Assembly (NCBI RefSeq): GCF_004348895.1
Contig: NZ_RRZK01000032.1
Coordinates: 434,001-498,000 of the forward strand
DNA from: Pseudomonas vancouverensis
Lineage (GTDB): Bacteria; Pseudomonadota; Gammaproteobacteria; Pseudomonadales; Pseudomonadaceae
Reading direction: 5' to 3'
DNA: 64,000 bases
Positions 27,646 to 36,777 of this stretch are shown piece by piece. How positions within the stretch are numbered: the stretch's first letter is position 1; every line of letters begins with the position of its first letter. Both the position numbers and the translations under genes were made by a program. The notes under the pieces are model-generated. The model had not been told where the DNA came from and did not search any database. It saw only the letters and a list, made by a program, of their open reading frames with translations.

Positions 27646-28635
27646 ATGACCGACGAATGGAAGGCGCCCGCGAAGGCGAGCGCAGAGAGCGGTGACGACA
27701 AGAGTTGGAAGCTGCTGGAGAAGACCCTGCTGGCCAGTGTCCAGGAGCAGCGTCGGTCCCGTCGTTGGGGGATCTTCTTCAAGCTGCTGACGTTCGTGTA
27801 CCTGTTTGGCGCGCTGCTGCTGTTTTCGCCGCTGATGGACATGGAAAAAGCGGCTACTCGCAGCGCCCATTACACGGCGTTGATCGATGTGACCGGCATG
27901 ATCGCCGACAAGGAGCCTGCCAGCGCGGACAACATCGTCGGCAGCCTGCGTGCGGCCTTCGAGGACGATAAGGTCAAGGGCATCATCCTGCGCATCAATA
28001 GCCCTGGCGGCAGTCCGGTGCAGTCGGGTTACGTGTATGACGAAATACGCCGCCTGCGCGGCTTGCATCCGGACACCAAGGTCTATGCGGTGATTTCCGA
28101 CCTGGGTGCTTCTGGTGCGTACTACATTGCCAGTGCGGCAGACCAGATCTATGCCGACAAGGCCAGCCTGGTCGGTTCCATTGGGGTGACGGCGGCCGGA
28201 TACGGTTTTGTCGGCACCATGGAGAAGTTGGGCGTCGAGCGCCGGACCTACACCTCCGGCGAGCACAAGGCATTCCTTGATCCGTTCCAGCCACAGAAGC
28301 CGGATGAAACCGCGTTCTGGCAGGGTGTGCTTGATACCACCCATCAGCAGTTCATCAACAGCGTCAAGCAGGGTCGTGGTGATCGCCTGAAGGACAAGGA
28401 GCATCCGGAGTTGTTCTCCGGTCTGGTCTGGTCTGGTGAGCAGGCGCTGCCGCTGGGTCTGATCGACGGGTTGGGCAATGCCAGCTCGGTGGCTCGCGAT
28501 GTGGTGGGCGAGAAGGAAATTGTCGACTTTACCGTGCAGGAATCACCTTTCGATCGTTTCTCGAAAAAACTCGGTGCCAGCGTGGCCGAACATTTGGCAA
28601 TGTGGATGGGCTTTAATGGCCCTTCTTTGCGCTGA
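27646..28635 (+). CDS. sppA: S49-family signal peptide peptidase SppA-like protease
   Basis: 329-aa inner-membrane protease of the short SppA class. One membrane segment (about 45-65, FKLLTFVYLFGALLLF) precedes the ClpP-like protease domain, with the catalytic Ser in GASGAYYIA and the conserved RINSPGGSP motif. It degrades cleaved signal peptides. ATG 27646 follows AGGGTGG; an in-frame GTG three codons upstream overlaps that site and is less likely. Confidence 0.92.
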   Translation: MTDEWKAPAKASAESGDDKSWKLLEKTLLASVQEQRRSRRWGIFFKLLTFVYLFGALLLFSPLMDMEKAATRSAHYTALIDVTGMIADKEPASADNIVGSLRAAFEDDKVKGIILRINSPGGSPVQSGYVYDEIRRLRGLHPDTKVYAVISDLGASGAYYIASAADQIYADKASLVGSIGVTAAGYGFVGTMEKLGVERRTYTSGEHKAFLDPFQPQKPDETAFWQGVLDTTHQQFINSVKQGRGDRLKDKEHPELFSGLVWSGEQALPLGLIDGLGNASSVARDVVGEKEIVDFTVQESPFDRFSKKLGASVAEHLAMWMGFNGPSLR

Positions 28636-28646
28636 TCGTCTGGGGT

Positions 28647-28682
28647 AACAAAAAACCGGCCTGATTGGCCGGTTTTTTGTTG
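28647..28682. terminator. Bidirectional terminator between sppA and maf
   Basis: ACAAAAAACCGGCC / GGCCGGTTTTTTGT stem with a 5-nt loop between convergent genes. Confidence 0.94.
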
Positions 28683-28687
28683 GGTGT

Positions 28688-29266
28688 TCAGGGGATCTGG
28701 ATGCCTTCGATTAGCAACATGTCGATCAACCGAATCAGCGGCAGCCCGATCAGGCTGGTCGCATCCGGCCCTTCCGTGCTGCGGAACAGGCAAACCCCCA
28801 GGCCTTCGGCCTTGAAGCTGCCGGCGCAATCGTAGGGCTGTTCGGCGCGCAGGTAGCGTTCAATGCTGTTAGCGTCCAGGGTGCGCATGTGTACGGTAAA
28901 GGGTACGCAGTCGACCTGGCACTCCCCGGTCTGGCTGTTGAGCAGGGCCAGGCCGGTCAAGAAGGTTACGCTGTTGCCGCTGGCGGTCAGCAGTTGTTCC
29001 CGGGCCTTTTCGAAGGTGTGCGGTTTGCCGATAATCTTCTCGCCGAGCACGGCCACCTGGTCGGAGCCGACTATCAGATGAGCGGTATGGGTACCGGCCA
29101 ATGCACGTGCCTTCTGTTCGGCGAGGCGCTTGACCAGGTCGACGGCGGATTCGCCAGGGCGATGGCTTTCGTCGATATCCGGCGAACTGCAGGTGAAAGG
29201 CAGCTGCAAGCGGTTCAGCAATTCCCGGCGATAGACCGAGCTGGAAGCAAGTATTAAAGGCAGCAT
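28688..29266 (-). CDS. Maf-family nucleotide pyrophosphatase
   Basis: 192-aa protein with the Maf N-terminal motif LILASSSVYRRELL, the DESH segment and the GSDQVAVL active-site region. Maf proteins hydrolyse canonical or modified NTPs; the subgroup near yceD-rpmF in E. coli (YceF) prefers m7GTP, and the same neighbourhood here suggests that subgroup. Start ATG 29266. Divergent from yceD. Confidence 0.93.
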   Translation of the reverse strand: MLPLILASSSVYRRELLNRLQLPFTCSSPDIDESHRPGESAVDLVKRLAEQKARALAGTHTAHLIVGSDQVAVLGEKIIGKPHTFEKAREQLLTASGNSVTFLTGLALLNSQTGECQVDCVPFTVHMRTLDANSIERYLRAEQPYDCAGSFKAEGLGVCLFRSTEGPDATSLIGLPLIRLIDMLLIEGIQIP

Positions 29267-29334
29267 GGGCAACTCCAGAAGGCAGGCGCGAATTCTAGCG
29301 GGGCTTCCAAGTGACGGACAGGGCTGAATTTCCT

Positions 29335-29362
29335 TTGACATGGGCGGGTGCATCCCTATAAT
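29335..29362 (+). promoter_or_regulatory. Consensus sigma-70 promoter of yceD-rpmF-plsX
   Basis: TTGACA (29335-29340) and TATAAT (29357-29362), both perfect consensus, 16-bp spacer. The expected start of transcription (about 29369) is only about 3 nt before the yceD ATG. Confidence 0.88.
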
Positions 29363-29371
29363 GCTGCGCCT

Positions 29372-29899
29372 ATGTTGAATGACCCGATTCCACCTCACGT
29401 TGACCCGCGCAAATTGGCTGACCGTGGCACCACCCTTCAAGGTGAAATGCTGCTGGCCGATTTGGAGAGACTCTGCGACCCGCTTTCCGACAATGTCGGT
29501 ACGGTGCAGGCTAAATTCGTTTTTGAACGAGATGAACGTAAATCTGTGGTCATCCACAGCTTTATCGACACTGAAGTCAAAATGGTTTGCCAGCGTTGTC
29601 TTGAGCTGGTCACCCTGCCGATCCATAGCGAATGCAGTTACGCTGTGGTGAAGGAGGGTGCGAATACCCAGTCGTTGCCGAAAGGTTATGACGTGCTGGA
29701 ACTGGGCGAAGATCCTTTGGATCTGCAGTCACTGATCGAGGAGGAGCTTCTGCTCGCCTTGCCCATTGTGCCTGCTCATCATCCGGAAGAATGCCAGCAG
29801 CCGGCGGGAGCAGATGAGCCCGAACCGAGCGAGGACGAGGTAACGCGGTCCAACCCGTTCAGTGTATTGGCGCAGTTAAAGCGTGACCCAAACGTTTAG
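29372..29899 (+). CDS. yceD: YceD/DUF177-family protein
   Basis: 175-aa acidic protein with the Cys pair of the family (MVCQRCLELV). YceD is linked to 23S rRNA accumulation and always sits before rpmF. ATG 29372 is the only sensible start: upstream codons lie before the inferred transcription start. No ribosome-binding site is possible in so short a leader, so translation would be leaderless or nearly so. rpmF starts 13 nt downstream. Confidence 0.92.
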   Translation: MLNDPIPPHVDPRKLADRGTTLQGEMLLADLERLCDPLSDNVGTVQAKFVFERDERKSVVIHSFIDTEVKMVCQRCLELVTLPIHSECSYAVVKEGANTQSLPKGYDVLELGEDPLDLQSLIEEELLLALPIVPAHHPEECQQPAGADEPEPSEDEVTRSNPFSVLAQLKRDPNV

Positions 29900-29912
29900 G
29901 AGTTAATCAATT

Positions 29913-30095
29913 ATGGCTGTTCAGCAGAACAAAAAATCCCGCTCTGCCCGTGACATGCGCCGTTCGCACGACGCTCTCGAGGCTAGCACCCTGTCTGTAG
30001 AAAAAACCACTGGTGAAGTTCACCTGCGTCACCACGTATCGCCAGAAGGCGTATACCGTGGCCGTAAAGTGATCGACAAGGGCGCTGACGAGTAA
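29913..30095 (+). CDS. rpmF: 50S ribosomal protein L32
   Basis: 60-aa basic protein starting [20 protein letters not shown], the classical L32 sequence. The Cys-free form is expected in gamma-proteobacteria. TAGGAG lies 7-8 nt upstream of the ATG. Followed 4 nt later by plsX, the conserved link of ribosome and lipid synthesis. Confidence 0.97.
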
Positions 30096-30099
30096 TCAC

Positions 30100-31110
30100 T
30101 TGTCCGCTCAAGTCATCGCGATTGACGCAATGGGCGGGGACTTCGGTCCCCGCAGCATTGTCCAGGCTTGTTTCGCTTGCCTGTCTGCTACGCCCTCGCT
30201 GCACCTGACCCTCGTCGGTCAACCCTCCCTACTTGAAGAACTGATCGCTGGCCAATCGGCTGTGGATCGCGCGCGCCTGTCGATTGCTCCGGCGAGCGAA
30301 GTCATCACCATGGATGAAAAACCGGCCCAGGCCCTGCGCGGCAAGCCCGATTCTTCGATGCGTGTCGCGCTTGAGCTGCTGCGCGATGGCAAGGTTCAGG
30401 CTTGCGTCAGTGCCGGCAATACTGGCGCGTTGATGGCGTTGTCCCGCTTCGTGCTGAAAACCCTGCCAGGGATCGACCGGCCGGCCATGGTGGCGGCCAT
30501 CCCGACCCAGAAGGGTTACTGCCAGTTGCTGGACCTGGGCGCAAACGTCGATTGCAGCGCCGAGCACTTGCTGCAATTTGCGGTGATGGGCTCGGTTGCA
30601 GCGCAAACCCTGGGCATTGCTCGTCCGCGGGTGGCGCTGCTGAATATCGGCACCGAAGACATCAAGGGCAATCAGCAGGTCAAGCTGGCGGCGACCTTGT
30701 TGCAAAATGCGCGTGGCATCAACTACATCGGCTTCGTCGAAGGCGACGGTTTGTACCGTGGTGAAGCCGATGTGGTGGTCTGTGACGGTTTTGTCGGCAA
30801 CATCCTGCTCAAGTCCAGCGAAGGGCTGGCGACCATGATCGCCGGGCGCATCGAAGCCTTGTTCAAGCAAAATGTTGCCTCGCGCATGGTCGGCGCATTG
30901 GCCCTGCCTTTGATGAAGCGCCTGCAGGCCGATCTGGCGCCTGCCCGACACAACGGTGCGAGCTTTCTGGGACTGCAGGGCATTGTCGTGAAAAGTCACG
31001 GTTCGGCCGGTGTCCAGGGCTTTCAGAGCGCCATTCAGCGCGCCTTGATCGAGATTCAGGAGAATCTGCCCGAGCGCCTTCACGGTCGTCTGGAGGATTT
31101 GTTGCTTTAG
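30100..31110 (+). CDS. plsX: Phosphate acyltransferase PlsX
   Basis: 336-aa enzyme that converts acyl-ACP to acyl-phosphate for phospholipid synthesis. N-terminal motif IAIDAMGGDFGP and later NTGALMAL and NIGTEDIKGN are typical. The start appears to be TTG at 30100 (reads MSAQVIAIDAMGG), 4 nt after rpmF; no ATG precedes the conserved motif. The rare start codon suggests translational coupling to rpmF. Confidence 0.94.
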   Translation: MSAQVIAIDAMGGDFGPRSIVQACFACLSATPSLHLTLVGQPSLLEELIAGQSAVDRARLSIAPASEVITMDEKPAQALRGKPDSSMRVALELLRDGKVQACVSAGNTGALMALSRFVLKTLPGIDRPAMVAAIPTQKGYCQLLDLGANVDCSAEHLLQFAVMGSVAAQTLGIARPRVALLNIGTEDIKGNQQVKLAATLLQNARGINYIGFVEGDGLYRGEADVVVCDGFVGNILLKSSEGLATMIAGRIEALFKQNVASRMVGALALPLMKRLQADLAPARHNGASFLGLQGIVVKSHGSAGVQGFQSAIQRALIEIQENLPERLHGRLEDLLL

Positions 31111-31235
31111 GCGTTTTCGTCGGACAATGCTTAAATGTGACCGCTCAGTTCATTGGGCCATCCAACTGTCAGTTTCTTGTGTCCCCCAAGCGGGACGCCA
31201 ATTCTCCGACGACAAGATCATTAGGGGCTTGTTAC

Positions 31236-32174
31236 ATGTCTGCTTCCCTCGCATTCGTCTTTCCAGGACAAGGTTCGCAGTCCCTCGGCATGTTGGCCGA
31301 GTTGGGCGCGGAACATCCGATTGTCCTCGAAACATTCAAAGAAGCTTCCGATGCGCTCGGTTACGACCTGTGGGCATTGACCCAGCAGGGGCCGGAAGAG
31401 CAGCTCAATCAAACCGATAAAACCCAACCGGCCATCCTGACCGCTTCGATCGCCCTGTGGCGTCTGTGGCTGGCAGAGGGCGGCGCCCGCCCGGCATTTG
31501 TCGCCGGTCATAGCCTGGGTGAGTACAGTGCACTGGTTGCTGCTGGCAGCCTGAGCCTGGCTGACGCGGTCAAGCTGGTGGAAACCCGTGGCAAACTGAT
31601 GCAGGAAGCCGTTCCGGCCGGGCAGGGCGGTATGGCTGCGATCCTCGGTCTGGACGATGCCGACGTCGTCGCAGCCTGTGCTGAAGCAGCGCAGGGCGAA
31701 GTGGTTAGCGCGGTGAACTTCAACTCGCCAGGCCAGGTGGTGATCGCCGGTGCCAAGGCCGCCGTCGAGCGTGCCATTGAAGGTTGCAAGGCCCGTGGCG
31801 CCAAGCGCGCCATGCCATTGCCGGTCAGCGTGCCATCGCACTGCGAACTGATGCGCCCGGCTGCCGAGCGTTTTGCCGAATCGATCGCCGCCATTGACTG
31901 GCAGGCTCCGCAGATTCCTGTGGTGCAGAACGTCAGCGCTGATGTGCCGGCGGATCTGCAAACCCTCAAGCGTGATCTGCTTGAGCAGCTTTACAAACCC
32001 GTGCGCTGGGTTGAATCGGTCCAGGCGCTGGCTGCCAAGGGCGCTACCCAACTGGTTGAGTGCGGCCCGGGTAAAGTGCTGGCCGGCCTGAACAAGCGTT
32101 GCGCTGAAGGCGTATCGACATCCAACCTCAACACCCCAGACGCTTTCGCTGCCGCCCGTGCAGCGTTGGCCTGA
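31236..32174 (+). CDS. fabD: Malonyl-CoA:ACP transacylase FabD
   Basis: 312-aa enzyme that loads malonyl groups on ACP. GQGSQ motif at about residue 10 and the catalytic Ser in GHSLGEYSALVA. ATG 31236 follows AGGGG at 8-10 nt; the frame is open further upstream without a start site. Followed by fabG 16 nt downstream. Confidence 0.95.
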   Translation: MSASLAFVFPGQGSQSLGMLAELGAEHPIVLETFKEASDALGYDLWALTQQGPEEQLNQTDKTQPAILTASIALWRLWLAEGGARPAFVAGHSLGEYSALVAAGSLSLADAVKLVETRGKLMQEAVPAGQGGMAAILGLDDADVVAACAEAAQGEVVSAVNFNSPGQVVIAGAKAAVERAIEGCKARGAKRAMPLPVSVPSHCELMRPAAERFAESIAAIDWQAPQIPVVQNVSADVPADLQTLKRDLLEQLYKPVRWVESVQALAAKGATQLVECGPGKVLAGLNKRCAEGVSTSNLNTPDAFAAARAALA

Positions 32175-32190
32175 ATCAGGAGAAACTTGC

Positions 32191-32931
32191 ATGAGTCTGC
32201 AAGGTAAAGTTGCACTGGTCACCGGTGCAAGCCGCGGTATTGGCCAGGCTATCGCATTGGAACTGGGTCGTCAGGGCGCCATCGTCGTCGGTACGGCGAC
32301 CTCTGCCTCGGGTGCCGAGCGTATTGCTGCGACCCTGAAGGAACACGGCGTACAAGGCACCGGTCTTGAACTCAATGTCACCAGTGACGAGTCCGTTGCA
32401 GCAGTGCTGGCGAGCATTCAGGAACAGTTCGGTGCACCGGCGATCCTGGTCAACAATGCCGGTATCACCCGCGATAACCTGATGATGCGTATGAAAGACG
32501 ACGAGTGGCATGACGTCGTCGATACCAACCTGAACAGTCTGTTCCGCCTGTCCAAGGGCGTTTTGCGTGGTATGACCAAGGCGCGTTGGGGTCGAATTAT
32601 CAGTATTGGTTCGGTTGTGGGTGCCATGGGCAACGCAGGCCAAGTAAACTACGCTGCCGCCAAGGCCGGTCTGGAAGGTTTCAGCCGTGCACTGGCGCGT
32701 GAAGTCGGTTCGCGTTCGATTACGGTAAACTCGGTGGCCCCTGGGTTCATCGATACCGATATGACCCGTGAACTGCCTGAGGCACAGCGTGAAGCCTTGC
32801 AGACGCAGATTCCGCTGGGTCGTCTGGGGCAAGCTCAAGAGATCGCGTCCGTGGTCGCTTTTCTTGCATCCGACGGTGCGGCATACGTGACCGGGGCTAC
32901 AATCCCGGTGAACGGCGGGATGTACATGTAA
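32191..32931 (+). CDS. fabG: 3-oxoacyl-ACP reductase FabG
   Basis: 246-aa NADPH-dependent short-chain dehydrogenase. TGASRGIG cofactor loop at 11-18, NNAG motif, and the catalytic Ser-Tyr-Lys (Tyr in NYAAAKAG). ATG 32191 has AGGAG 8 nt upstream. Part of the fab cluster. Confidence 0.96.
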   Translation: MSLQGKVALVTGASRGIGQAIALELGRQGAIVVGTATSASGAERIAATLKEHGVQGTGLELNVTSDESVAAVLASIQEQFGAPAILVNNAGITRDNLMMRMKDDEWHDVVDTNLNSLFRLSKGVLRGMTKARWGRIISIGSVVGAMGNAGQVNYAAAKAGLEGFSRALAREVGSRSITVNSVAPGFIDTDMTRELPEAQREALQTQIPLGRLGQAQEIASVVAFLASDGAAYVTGATIPVNGGMYM

Positions 32932-33127
32932 TTCAAATGTGACGGATTGCTTCAAAAAAATGTCATACGAGCTGTCTAAAATCCGTTATAAAGCTGCAAT
33001 CTATTTATAGGCAGAGGGTCACCGGGTTCGAGGAGTGAAGCTTTCAGTTGAAAAGCTGAAAAGCCTTTCTATACACTTACCCACTGGCCAGCTGCCTGAA
33101 TTTGTCCATTAGGAGTGAAAACAAGGT

Positions 33128-33364
33128 ATGAGCACCATCGAAGAGCGCGTCAAGAAAATCGTTGCTGAGCAACTGGGCGTTAAAGAAGAAGAAGTGGTCA
33201 ACACTGCTTCCTTCGTTGAAGACCTGGGTGCCGACTCCCTTGACACCGTTGAGCTGGTGATGGCTCTGGAAGAGGAATTCGAGACCGAAATCCCTGACGA
33301 AGAAGCTGAGAAGATCACTACCGTACAAGCTGCAATCGACTACGTTACTAGCCACCAGGCGTAA
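33128..33364 (+). CDS. acpP: Acyl carrier protein
   Basis: 78-aa acidic protein; the phosphopantetheine attachment Ser is S37 in GADSLDTVEL. A 196-nt gap before it, AT-rich with a leader of over 100 nt, suggests its own promoter, as the high demand for ACP would require. A GGAG lies 12 nt before the ATG. A terminator follows. Confidence 0.97.
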   Translation: MSTIEERVKKIVAEQLGVKEEEVVNTASFVEDLGADSLDTVELVMALEEEFETEIPDEEAEKITTVQAAIDYVTSHQA

Positions 33365-33393
33365 TAGTTTGTAATCGTTGCTCGCTGTCATGG

Positions 33394-33429
33394 AAAAACC
33401 GCACTGCCATCATGGCGTGCGGTTTTTTC
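33394..33429 (+). terminator. Terminator after acpP
   Basis: AAAAACCGCAC / GTGCGGTTTTTT with an internal TGCCA-TCA-TGGC extension to the stem. It likely sets the high acpP to fabF transcript ratio. Confidence 0.9.
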
Positions 33430-33474
33430 TTTAGGCCTGATGCAAAAGTCGTCATTTGAAAAAAGGAGAGTGCT

Positions 33475-34719
33475 GTGTCGCGTAGACGCGTCGTAGTCAC
33501 CGGTATGGGTATGTTGTCGCCACTGGGCACCGATGTGCCGAGCAGTTGGCAGGGCATTCTGGCTGGCCGCAGTGGCATTGGTCTGATCGAACACACCGAC
33601 CTTTCTGCCTATTCCACCCGTTTTGGCGGCTCGGTAAAGGGCTTCAATGTCGAGGAATACCTGTCGGTCAAGGAAGCTCGCAAGCTCGACCTGTTCATTC
33701 AGTACGGTCTGGCCGCAGGTTTTCAGGCAGTCCGCAACGCCGGTCTGGAAGTCACTGACGCCAACCGTGAGCGTATCGGCGTGGCCATGGGTTCAGGTAT
33801 TGGCGGTCTGACCAATATCGAAGAAACCAGCCGCACCCTGCATGAGACGGGCCCACGACGGATTTCTCCGTTCTTCGTGCCAGGCTCGATCATCAATATG
33901 ATTTCCGGCTTCCTGTCCATCCACCTGGGTGTGCAGGGGCCTAACTACGCCATTGCTACAGCGTGCACTACGGGTACGCACTGCATTGGCATGGCTGCCC
34001 GCAATATCATGTACGACGAAGCCGACGTGATGATTGCCGGTGGCGCCGAGATGGCCGCCTGCGGCCTGGGCATGGGCGGCTTCGGTGCCTCCCGCGCCCT
34101 GTCGACCCGAAACGACGAGCCAACCCGCGCCAGCCGTCCATGGGACAAGGGTCGCGATGGCTTTGTGTTGTCCGATGGTGCAGGTGCGTTGGTGCTTGAA
34201 GAGCTCGAGCATGCCAAGGCGCGCGGTGCGACCATTTATGCCGAGCTGATCGGCTTCGGCACCAGTGGTGACGCGTTCCACATGACCTCGCCACCCGCCG
34301 ATGGCGCCGGTGCAGCGCGTTGCATCACCAATGCCTTGCGCGATGCGAAGATCAACAGCGATCAGGTGCAGTACATCAACGCCCACGGCACTTCGACCCC
34401 GGCTGGCGACCTCGCCGAAGCCTGCGCGATCAAGTCGGTGTTCGGTGACCACGCCTACAAGCTGGCCGTCAGCTCGACCAAGTCGATGACCGGTCATTTG
34501 CTGGGGGCAGCCGGTGCAGTCGAGGCGATCTTCAGCGTGCTGGCAATCAACAGTCAGGTAGCCCCTCCGACCATCAACCTCGATGAGCCGGACGAAGGCT
34601 GCGACCTCGATTTTGTGCCGCACACCGCGCGTAACATGGACATCGATGTGGTGGTCTCCAACTCCTTCGGTTTTGGCGGTACCAACGGCTCGCTGGTGTT
34701 CCGCCGGTTCGCAGGCTGA
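33475..34719 (+). CDS. fabF: 3-oxoacyl-ACP synthase II FabF
   Basis: 414-aa condensing enzyme of fatty-acid elongation. Active-site C164 in ATACTTGTH, with His in NAHGTSTPAGD and STKSMTGHLLGAAG. GTG start 33475 with AAGGAG upstream. Stop overlaps the pabC start by one base. Confidence 0.96.
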   Translation: MSRRRVVVTGMGMLSPLGTDVPSSWQGILAGRSGIGLIEHTDLSAYSTRFGGSVKGFNVEEYLSVKEARKLDLFIQYGLAAGFQAVRNAGLEVTDANRERIGVAMGSGIGGLTNIEETSRTLHETGPRRISPFFVPGSIINMISGFLSIHLGVQGPNYAIATACTTGTHCIGMAARNIMYDEADVMIAGGAEMAACGLGMGGFGASRALSTRNDEPTRASRPWDKGRDGFVLSDGAGALVLEELEHAKARGATIYAELIGFGTSGDAFHMTSPPADGAGAARCITNALRDAKINSDQVQYINAHGTSTPAGDLAEACAIKSVFGDHAYKLAVSSTKSMTGHLLGAAGAVEAIFSVLAINSQVAPPTINLDEPDEGCDLDFVPHTARNMDIDVVVSNSFGFGGTNGSLVFRRFAG

Positions 34720-35534
34720 TGGACAGCTGGGTCGACGGTCAGCCGGCTGATGTTCTGTCGCTGAAAGATCGCGGCCTGGCGTATGGCGATGGTCTGTTCG
34801 AGACCATCGCTGTGCGCGATGGCGTTCCAGCCCTGCTGGCTCGCCATCTGGTGCGTTTGACCAAGGGTTGCCAGCGACTCTCGATCAACCTTGACCATGG
34901 CGCCATGGTCACGGAATTGACGGACTATGCCGCGCAGCTGGATAACGGTGTGCTCAAGCTGGTCGTGACGCGGGGCGACAGCCAGCGCGGCTATGCTTTT
35001 GATCCGGCCGCCCAGGCCCGGCGCATTCTTTCCGGCAATCCTCCTGCGGCTTATCCTGCGACTCATGCCGAGCAGGGCATTCGTTTGTTCCCCTGCACGA
35101 CACGACTGTCCACTCAGCCATTACTGGCCGGACTCAAGCACCTGAACCGTCTCGAGCAGGTCCTGGCCCGAGCGGAATGGCAAGACACGGAACATGCCGA
35201 AGGCCTGATGCTCGATCAGGAAGGGCGGGTGGTCGAAGGTGTCTTCAGCAATCTGTTCCTGGTGCGCGACGGTGTGCTGACAACGGCGCAACTCGACCGC
35301 TGCGGCGTAGCCGGGGTCATGCGCGAAGAGATTTTGTTTCAAGCCGAGTCACTGGGAATCCCCACACAAATAACCGACATTTCTTTGGGCCAGTTGCAAC
35401 AGGCTGATGAGGTTTTTGTCTGCAACAGCGTGTATGGCATTTGGCCCGTGCGCGCCTATGCTGCGTTTAGCTGGCCGGTTGGACCGCTCACCCGTAAACT
35501 CCAATCCATTGCCCGTGCACTACTGGATGCTTGA
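34719..35534 (+). CDS. pabC: Aminodeoxychorismate lyase PabC
   Basis: 271-aa fold-IV PLP enzyme that releases p-aminobenzoate from aminodeoxychorismate in folate synthesis. Motifs: GLAYGDGLFETI near 17-28, the PLP lysine in GLKHLNRLEQ, and EGVFSNLF. Start ATG 34719 overlaps the fabF stop. mltG follows after 3 nt. Confidence 0.94.
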   Translation: MDSWVDGQPADVLSLKDRGLAYGDGLFETIAVRDGVPALLARHLVRLTKGCQRLSINLDHGAMVTELTDYAAQLDNGVLKLVVTRGDSQRGYAFDPAAQARRILSGNPPAAYPATHAEQGIRLFPCTTRLSTQPLLAGLKHLNRLEQVLARAEWQDTEHAEGLMLDQEGRVVEGVFSNLFLVRDGVLTTAQLDRCGVAGVMREEILFQAESLGIPTQITDISLGQLQQADEVFVCNSVYGIWPVRAYAAFSWPVGPLTRKLQSIARALLDA

Positions 35535-35537
35535 TAC

Positions 35538-36758
35538 GTGAGACGTAAACTCTTGCTGCTGCTGGAAACCGGACTGGTTCTGGCGGGGCTGCTGTTGGGT
35601 GCTTCCGCCTGGAAGATTCATTCGGCGCTGGTACAGCCGCTGAATGTCACCCAGGAACAATTGCTGGATGTGCCAAAAGGCACCACGCCGACCCGCACCT
35701 TCTACCGACTTGAAGCCAAGGGCGTCATCAAGGATGCGTTCTGGTTGCGTGTGTATTGGCGCTTCAATCTTGCCAGGCAACCGTTGCACAGCGGTGAATA
35801 CCGCATGCAGCCGGGCATGACCGTTGAAGGGCTGATCGATCTGTGGAAACGCGGAGAAATGGTCCAGTACAGCCTGACCCTGGTCGAAGGCTGGAACTTC
35901 CGTCAGGTTCGCGCAGCGCTGGCCAAGGACGAAAAGCTTGAGCAGACGCTGGCCGGCCTGAGCGATACCCAGGTCATGGACAAGCTTGGCCATGCCGGGA
36001 TATTCCCCGAAGGTCGGTTCTTCCCTGATACCTATCGTTTCGTGCGCGGCATGTCCGACGTCGAGCTGTTGAAAATTGCCTACGACCGCCTCGACGAAGT
36101 GCTCGCCAAGGAATGGGAAGAGCGCTCGGCAGACGCACCTTACACCGACCCCTATCAAGCGCTGATCATGGCGTCGCTGGTGGAAAAGGAAACCGGTGTG
36201 CCCCAGGAGCGCGGGCAGATTGCCGGCGTGTTTGTGCGACGCATGTCGATGGGCATGTTGCTGCAGACCGATCCGACGGTGATCTACGGCCTTGGCGAGC
36301 GCTACAGCGGCAAGCTGACCCGCGCTCATCTCAAGGAAGCCAACCCTTACAACACCTACATGAATGCGGGCCTGCCGCCGACCCCGATTGCCATGGTCGG
36401 TCGCGAGGCGATTCATGCCGCCCTCAATCCGGTAGCGGGCAACAGCCTGTATTTTGTCGCCCGTGGCGACGGCAGCCATGTGTTCTCTGATGACCTGGAT
36501 GCGCACAACAATGCGGTGCGCGAATTCCAGCTCAAGCGGCGCGCGGATTACCGTTCCAGCCCGGCACCGATGACGGCACCCGAGGCACCTGCTGCAAGCG
36601 ATGTGCAGGAAGCCAAGGCACCAGAGGCGCAAACGCCGATTCCGGCGGCCTCACCGAACACCGCCCCGGAAGCCGTGCCCCAGGTGCCTGCGCAAGAGCC
36701 GGCCCCCGCGCCTGAAGCCCCGGCGCCTGAGGCGAAAGCCCCGCAAAACCCGCAATGA
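35538..36758 (+). CDS. mltG: Endolytic transglycosylase MltG
   Basis: 406-aa inner-membrane protein that cleaves nascent glycan strands. N-terminal anchor (about 5-25), LysM-like region, then the YceG domain with the catalytic Glu in SLVEKETG and the motif NTYMNAGLPPTPI. An unusual C-terminal tail of about 70 residues is Pro/Ala/Glu-rich and disordered. GTG start 35538. The intact gene lies just before the broken tmk. Confidence 0.94.
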   Translation: MRRKLLLLLETGLVLAGLLLGASAWKIHSALVQPLNVTQEQLLDVPKGTTPTRTFYRLEAKGVIKDAFWLRVYWRFNLARQPLHSGEYRMQPGMTVEGLIDLWKRGEMVQYSLTLVEGWNFRQVRAALAKDEKLEQTLAGLSDTQVMDKLGHAGIFPEGRFFPDTYRFVRGMSDVELLKIAYDRLDEVLAKEWEERSADAPYTDPYQALIMASLVEKETGVPQERGQIAGVFVRRMSMGMLLQTDPTVIYGLGERYSGKLTRAHLKEANPYNTYMNAGLPPTPIAMVGREAIHAALNPVAGNSLYFVARGDGSHVFSDDLDAHNNAVREFQLKRRADYRSSPAPMTAPEAPAASDVQEAKAPEAQTPIPAASPNTAPEAVPQVPAQEPAPAPEAPAPEAKAPQNPQ

Positions 36759-36777
36759 CTTTGACTAAGGACTGCCT

